DNA of 8,007 bases from Methylococcales bacterium. GTDB lineage: Bacteria; Pseudomonadota; Gammaproteobacteria; Methylococcales; Methylomonadaceae. Under the pieces are notes generated by a model that was not told the origin of the DNA, did no database searches, and was given only the letters and a program-made list of their open reading frames with translations. Of this stretch, positions 5,332 to 8,007 are shown one piece after another. Position numbers and translations under genes: made by a program. The stretch is from NCBI GenBank assembly GCA_009692395.1, contig SHZG01000105.1:1-8007 (forward strand), in the 5' to 3' direction. The first letter of the stretch is position 1, and each line of letters starts with the position of its first letter.

Positions 5332-7719
5332 ATGATAAAAAATATTCCTTTAAAACTCTATAGTCTGATTATTATTGTTATTTGCAGCTGTTTTGCGGTG
5401 GTTTATAGCGATGTGCATCTATTCACGGATCATAAAATCAGCCCGCCGATACCCCTTAATAGCCAACACGCGCCCGTGTCTTATACTAAAGACGTGAAGC
5501 CTCTCTTGGACTCGCGCTGTGTTGCTTGCCATAGTTGTTATGACTCCCCTTGCCAACTAAAACTGACTGCTTTTGAAGGCTTAAGTCGGGGCGCGACTAA
5601 AAAAACGGTTTACGATCATGAACGCTTGGAAGCCGTTGAACCGACGCGGTTGTTCATTGATGAAACCAGCACGGAAGGCTGGCGCAAAAAAGACTTTTTT
5701 TCAGTGATTAATGAAGCTAACAACAGCCCAGAAGATAATCTTAACAAGTCGCTAGTGGCTAAATTGTTACGCATGAAGCGTGATAACCCGTTGCCAACGA
5801 GCGGTAAACTCCTCGAAGACATCGAACTGACACTGGAGCGCGATTTACAATGCCCCACACTGGCTGAATTTGATAAACATCAACAAAAACACCCACTCTG
5901 GGGTATGCCTTATGGGCTATCGCCACTGACACAGCAACAAGAAAGCACGCTGTTAAGCTGGTTACAAGAGGGGGCAAAATACGATCAAACCCACGCATTA
6001 CCTGTGTTAACGGTGCGTGAAATTAATAAATGGGAGACATTTTTTAATGGCACATCATTGAAGGAGCAGCTCAGTAGTCGTTATTGGTATGAACATTTAT
6101 ACTTAGGCGACTTGCATTTTAAAGGACATCCAGCGACTGAGTTTTATAAGTTGGTACGCTCTAAAACCCCATCTGGGCAAGCTATCGCCGAAATCAACAG
6201 CGTTCGTCCGTTTGATAATCCAAACACTAGCCAGTTTTATTATCGACTACGCCCCATTACTTCTACCATTGTCGATAAAGATCATTTCGTTTACACCTTA
6301 AGCGATGAAAAAATGGCACGGTTACGCACACTGTTTTTAACGCCCGACTACACCATCACTGAGTTACCTAATTACGCTCAAGTCAGTGCGGCAAATCCGT
6401 TTGAAACCTTTAAAGAACTGCCTGAAGTATCGCGTTATCAATTTTTACTGGATGATTCCCTGTTCTTTTTCTCTGGCTTTATTAAAGGCCCTGTGTGCAT
6501 GGGGCAAGCGGCGTTAAACGTGATTCGAGATCAATTCTGGGTGGCGTTTCTCAAACCACAAACCGAATACAACGCAGAAAGCACCCAGTTTTTAGCTGAC
6601 AACAGCGAGCATTTACAAATGCCCGCATCCGAAGGCGAAGGTATTGGCTTTAAAGCATGGCGACAGTTTCAGCAACGCCAAGAGAGCTACTTACAAAACA
6701 AAGATACCTTTATCAGCGACGTAGTATGGCAACAGCAAGCCCCTGACTTAAAATTAATCTGGGACGGTGATGGGCATAATGAAAATGCGTTGCTCACAGT
6801 GTTTAGGCATTATGACAATGCCACCGTAGTGACAGGATTATTAGGGAAAACACCGTTGACTGTGTGGGTAGTCGATTACCCAATATTTGAGCGCATTCAT
6901 TATTTGCTAGTGGCAGGTTATAACGTCTATGGCAGCGCAGGGCATCAAGTCACCACGCGCTTGTACATGGATTTTTTACGCATGGAAGCGGAAAATTTGT
7001 TCCTTAAATTTGTCCCATTAACCGCCAAAAAAACGCTGCATGACAGTTGGTATCAAGGCATTGATGTCAAACTGTTCGGCTATTTTGAAACACCCAATTA
7101 CGGCACGAATAAAGAACCTGCAATTGGCTATCAAAGCAGCGATTATAAAAGCGAATTTTTTGCCAAAGTGCAGCAAAAAGCAAAGCAAGCAGGCGGTAAA
7201 GCGGATTTAATTAATCGCTGTCAGCATAACTGTACAGTGACCGACAACACTAACGAACAACAACAAATTGACCAATTTATGCGTCAATTGGCTAATCTAA
7301 CTGGCAACGACCTGAGTGCGTTACCCGAAGTATCATTTTTGCGCGTTAACACTGCCCAGCCTGAACAAGATCCTGTGTACTCGCTGATTCGCAATAAAAA
7401 ACTGCGTAATGTGTCGTTTATTTTTGCCGAGGATTTACGCCGCGAACCTGAAAAAGACACGCTCTCGGTGATTCCTAATTTTATTGGCAGTTATCCCAAT
7501 ATCTTTTTTGGCGTAACTGTTGCACAACTCGGTGACTTTATTGAACAGCTTAAACACAGTTCAACCGATGAGGATAAGGATAATTTTTACGGTCATTACG
7601 GTATTCGCCGCACTAATCCAGCCATCTGGGACTATTATGATTTTTTCAATCAAAAACACCTCAGCGCACACCCTGAAATCAATGGGATTTTTGATATAAA
7701 TCGTTACGAAAATCTCTAA
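5332..7719 (+). CDS. cti: Fatty acid cis/trans isomerase (CTI), periplasmic haem protein
   Basis: CTI converts cis double bonds of membrane phospholipid acyl chains to trans, rapidly stiffening the membrane against solvents, heat or other stress. The 795-aa product has the family length. A basic N-terminus and a hydrophobic stretch (about 9-25) form a signal peptide or anchor for export to the periplasm. The segment SYTKDVKPLLDSRCVACH (50-67) holds the cytochrome c-type CxxCH at Cys63, Cys66 and His67. It is followed by SCYDSPCQLKL, giving extra Cys69 and Cys74; Pseudomonas CTI has a comparable CHGCYDAPC. The PLWGMPYGLSPL block (about 188-199) is also typical of the family. The frame is uninterrupted. 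It follows the glutaredoxin operon on the same strand after 112 bases and is probably separately transcribed. The weak ribosome binding site suggests modest constitutive expression, in line with CTI being controlled mainly at the activity level. Confidence 0.95.
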   Translation: MIKNIPLKLYSLIIIVICSCFAVVYSDVHLFTDHKISPPIPLNSQHAPVSYTKDVKPLLDSRCVACHSCYDSPCQLKLTAFEGLSRGATKKTVYDHERLEAVEPTRLFIDETSTEGWRKKDFFSVINEANNSPEDNLNKSLVAKLLRMKRDNPLPTSGKLLEDIELTLERDLQCPTLAEFDKHQQKHPLWGMPYGLSPLTQQQESTLLSWLQEGAKYDQTHALPVLTVREINKWETFFNGTSLKEQLSSRYWYEHLYLGDLHFKGHPATEFYKLVRSKTPSGQAIAEINSVRPFDNPNTSQFYYRLRPITSTIVDKDHFVYTLSDEKMARLRTLFLTPDYTITELPNYAQVSAANPFETFKELPEVSRYQFLLDDSLFFFSGFIKGPVCMGQAALNVIRDQFWVAFLKPQTEYNAESTQFLADNSEHLQMPASEGEGIGFKAWRQFQQRQESYLQNKDTFISDVVWQQQAPDLKLIWDGDGHNENALLTVFRHYDNATVVTGLLGKTPLTVWVVDYPIFERIHYLLVAGYNVYGSAGHQVTTRLYMDFLRMEAENLFLKFVPLTAKKTLHDSWYQGIDVKLFGYFETPNYGTNKEPAIGYQSSDYKSEFFAKVQQKAKQAGGKADLINRCQHNCTVTDNTNEQQQIDQFMRQLANLTGNDLSALPEVSFLRVNTAQPEQDPVYSLIRNKKLRNVSFIFAEDLRREPEKDTLSVIPNFIGSYPNIFFGVTVAQLGDFIEQLKHSSTDEDKDNFYGHYGIRRTNPAIWDYYDFFNQKHLSAHPEINGIFDINRYENL

Positions 7720-7821
7720 AAGACGGGTATTGCCCGCTAAATATATATCATTGTTGTATTTTATCCAAACGTATTCTATTCTTTACTCAGTATGTTAATG
7801 AACCTCAAATAGTAGAATTGA
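7720..7821 (+). other. AT-rich spacer between cti and the right IS1-like element
   Basis: These 102 bases carry no open frame I can support. A short GC-rich hairpin lies at 7724-7736, directly after the cti stop, and AT-rich sequence follows. The last 8-9 bases (7813-7821, tagaattga) would be the left target-site copy for the IS1-like element starting at 7822. Confidence 0.5.
7724..7736 (+). terminator. Weak terminator-like hairpin after cti
   Basis: CGGG (7724-7727) and CCCG (7733-7736) pair around TATTG, four bases downstream of the cti stop codon. The stem is only 4 bp and is followed by ctaaatatatatc instead of a T-run. It is well placed for a terminator but weak. Confidence 0.25.
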
Positions 7822-7847
7822 GGGTAGTGAGTGACATCTGTGATGAT
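7822..7847 (+). repeat. IS1-like left terminal inverted repeat (IRL)
   Basis: The terminus reads gggtagtgagtgacatctgt and then gatgat. It matches the inward-read right end of the first copy (from 149) at about 21 of 26 positions, including the first eight bases. The boundary at 7822 is set by this match. Confidence 0.8.
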
Positions 7848-7857
7848 AGATTAAAAT
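7831..7857 (+). promoter_or_regulatory. Candidate IS1-like promoter in the left terminus
   Basis: GTGACA (7831-7836) matches the -35 consensus at five of six positions and TAAAAT (7852-7857) matches the -10 at five of six. The spacer is 15 bases, shorter than ideal. In IS1 the transposase promoter partly overlaps the left inverted repeat, which is the arrangement seen here. Confidence 0.35.
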
Positions 7858-7895
7858 TACGGGCAGAATAAAATCACACTTACCTAAAAGACCTT

Positions 7896-8007
7896 ATGAG
7901 CTGCTACCAAGAAATCACCTGTCCATTCTGTAAAAGTAACCAGATGGGCAAGTCAGGACGCAATGCAACGGGAGAGCCACGTTACCGTTGTCGAAACCCG
8001 TTGTGCA
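7896..8007 (+). CDS. insA: IS1-family InsA, N-terminal fragment (3' end outside window)
   Basis: The frame opens at ATG 7896 and runs 37 codons to the window edge. The product starts MSCYQEITCPFCKSNQ and continues to YRCRNPLC. Cys9-x2-Cys12 and the later Cys-x4-Cys pair form the zinc-ribbon of InsA-type proteins; E. coli InsA has a comparable CPSC...YLCSHC arrangement. InsA binds the terminal repeats and represses the element, and also forms the N-terminal part of the frameshifted InsAB' transposase. The Shine-Dalgarno is weak (aaaagacctt). Confidence 0.85.
   Translation, partial: MSCYQEITCPFCKSNQMGKSGRNATGEPRYRCRNPLC

Larger units (their letters stand above)
7822..8007 (+). mobile_element. 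IS1-family insertion sequence, left end only
   Basis: This is the left-hand part of a second IS1-family element, running off the right edge. It starts with a terminal repeat matching that of the copy ending at 149 and continues into an InsA-type reading frame 74 bases further in. The orientation is the same as that of the left-hand copy, so the two are direct repeats bounding 150-7821. Whether both copies are the same IS isoform cannot be judged, because the window shows opposite ends of each. Confidence 0.85.

Noticed and set aside
7803..7823. Inverted repeat CCTCAA / TTGAGG straddling the right IS junction
   Set aside because: The right arm uses two bases of the IS end itself, so the palindrome is at least partly created by the insertion. 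A 6-bp match with a 9-base loop is expected by chance.
1..8007. CRISPR array, tRNA or rRNA gene, or phage defence system
   Set aside because: No regularly spaced repeats, no tRNA-like cloverleaf or rRNA sequence, and no recognisable defence domains were seen in reading both strands.

Overview
The window reads as chromosomal DNA of a moderately AT-rich gammaproteobacterium. MltA, MazG, DgkA, GcvH, a glutaredoxin 3-type protein, a DUF1289 protein and a periplasmic fatty acid cis/trans isomerase all have gammaproteobacterial character. A sulfur-oxidising Thiotrichales/Beggiatoa-type host is a plausible guess, but nothing in the sequence proves it.

Layout. (1) Bases 1-149 are the right end of an IS1-family insertion sequence: the last 41 codons of an InsB-like transposase and a terminal inverted repeat ending at 149. 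(2) 164-3973 is a five-gene run on the minus strand, transcribed in the order gcvH, dgkA, PfkB-family (adenosine-kinase-like) kinase, mazG, mltA. The first four genes are packed with gaps of 2-13 bases. A perfect 11-bp inverted repeat separates mazG from mltA. (3) 3974-4141 is a divergent intergenic region with back-to-back AT-rich promoter candidates and an imperfect hairpin. (4) 4142-5219 is a three-gene plus-strand operon (glutaredoxin, DUF1289 Cys-cluster protein, metallo-beta-lactamase-fold protein). Both junctions are ATGA stop/start overlaps. (5) 5332-7719 is a long plus-strand gene for a fatty acid cis/trans isomerase with a CxxCH haem site. (6) 7822-8007 is the left end of a second IS1-family element in the same orientation: inverted repeat, promoter-like sequence and the zinc-ribbon N-terminus of InsA.

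How the genes fit together. The minus-strand run mixes housekeeping roles: glycine cleavage H-protein, lipid recycling, nucleoside phosphorylation, nucleotide-pool cleaning and peptidoglycan turnover. The glutaredoxin operon looks like a small thiol/metal module whose third member is a metallo-beta-lactamase-fold protein with an incomplete metal-binding motif. The isomerase rigidifies membranes under stress. The whole 7.7-kb block is bracketed by directly repeated IS1-like copies. This makes a composite-transposon-like arrangement formally possible, but the cargo is ordinary core genes, and two independent insertions in an IS-rich genome is the simpler reading.

The most interesting points are the IS bracket, the coupled glutaredoxin/DUF1289/degenerate-MBL operon, and two unexplained hairpins in intergenic regions. 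I do not see a CRISPR array, a defence system or a clearly novel large system.
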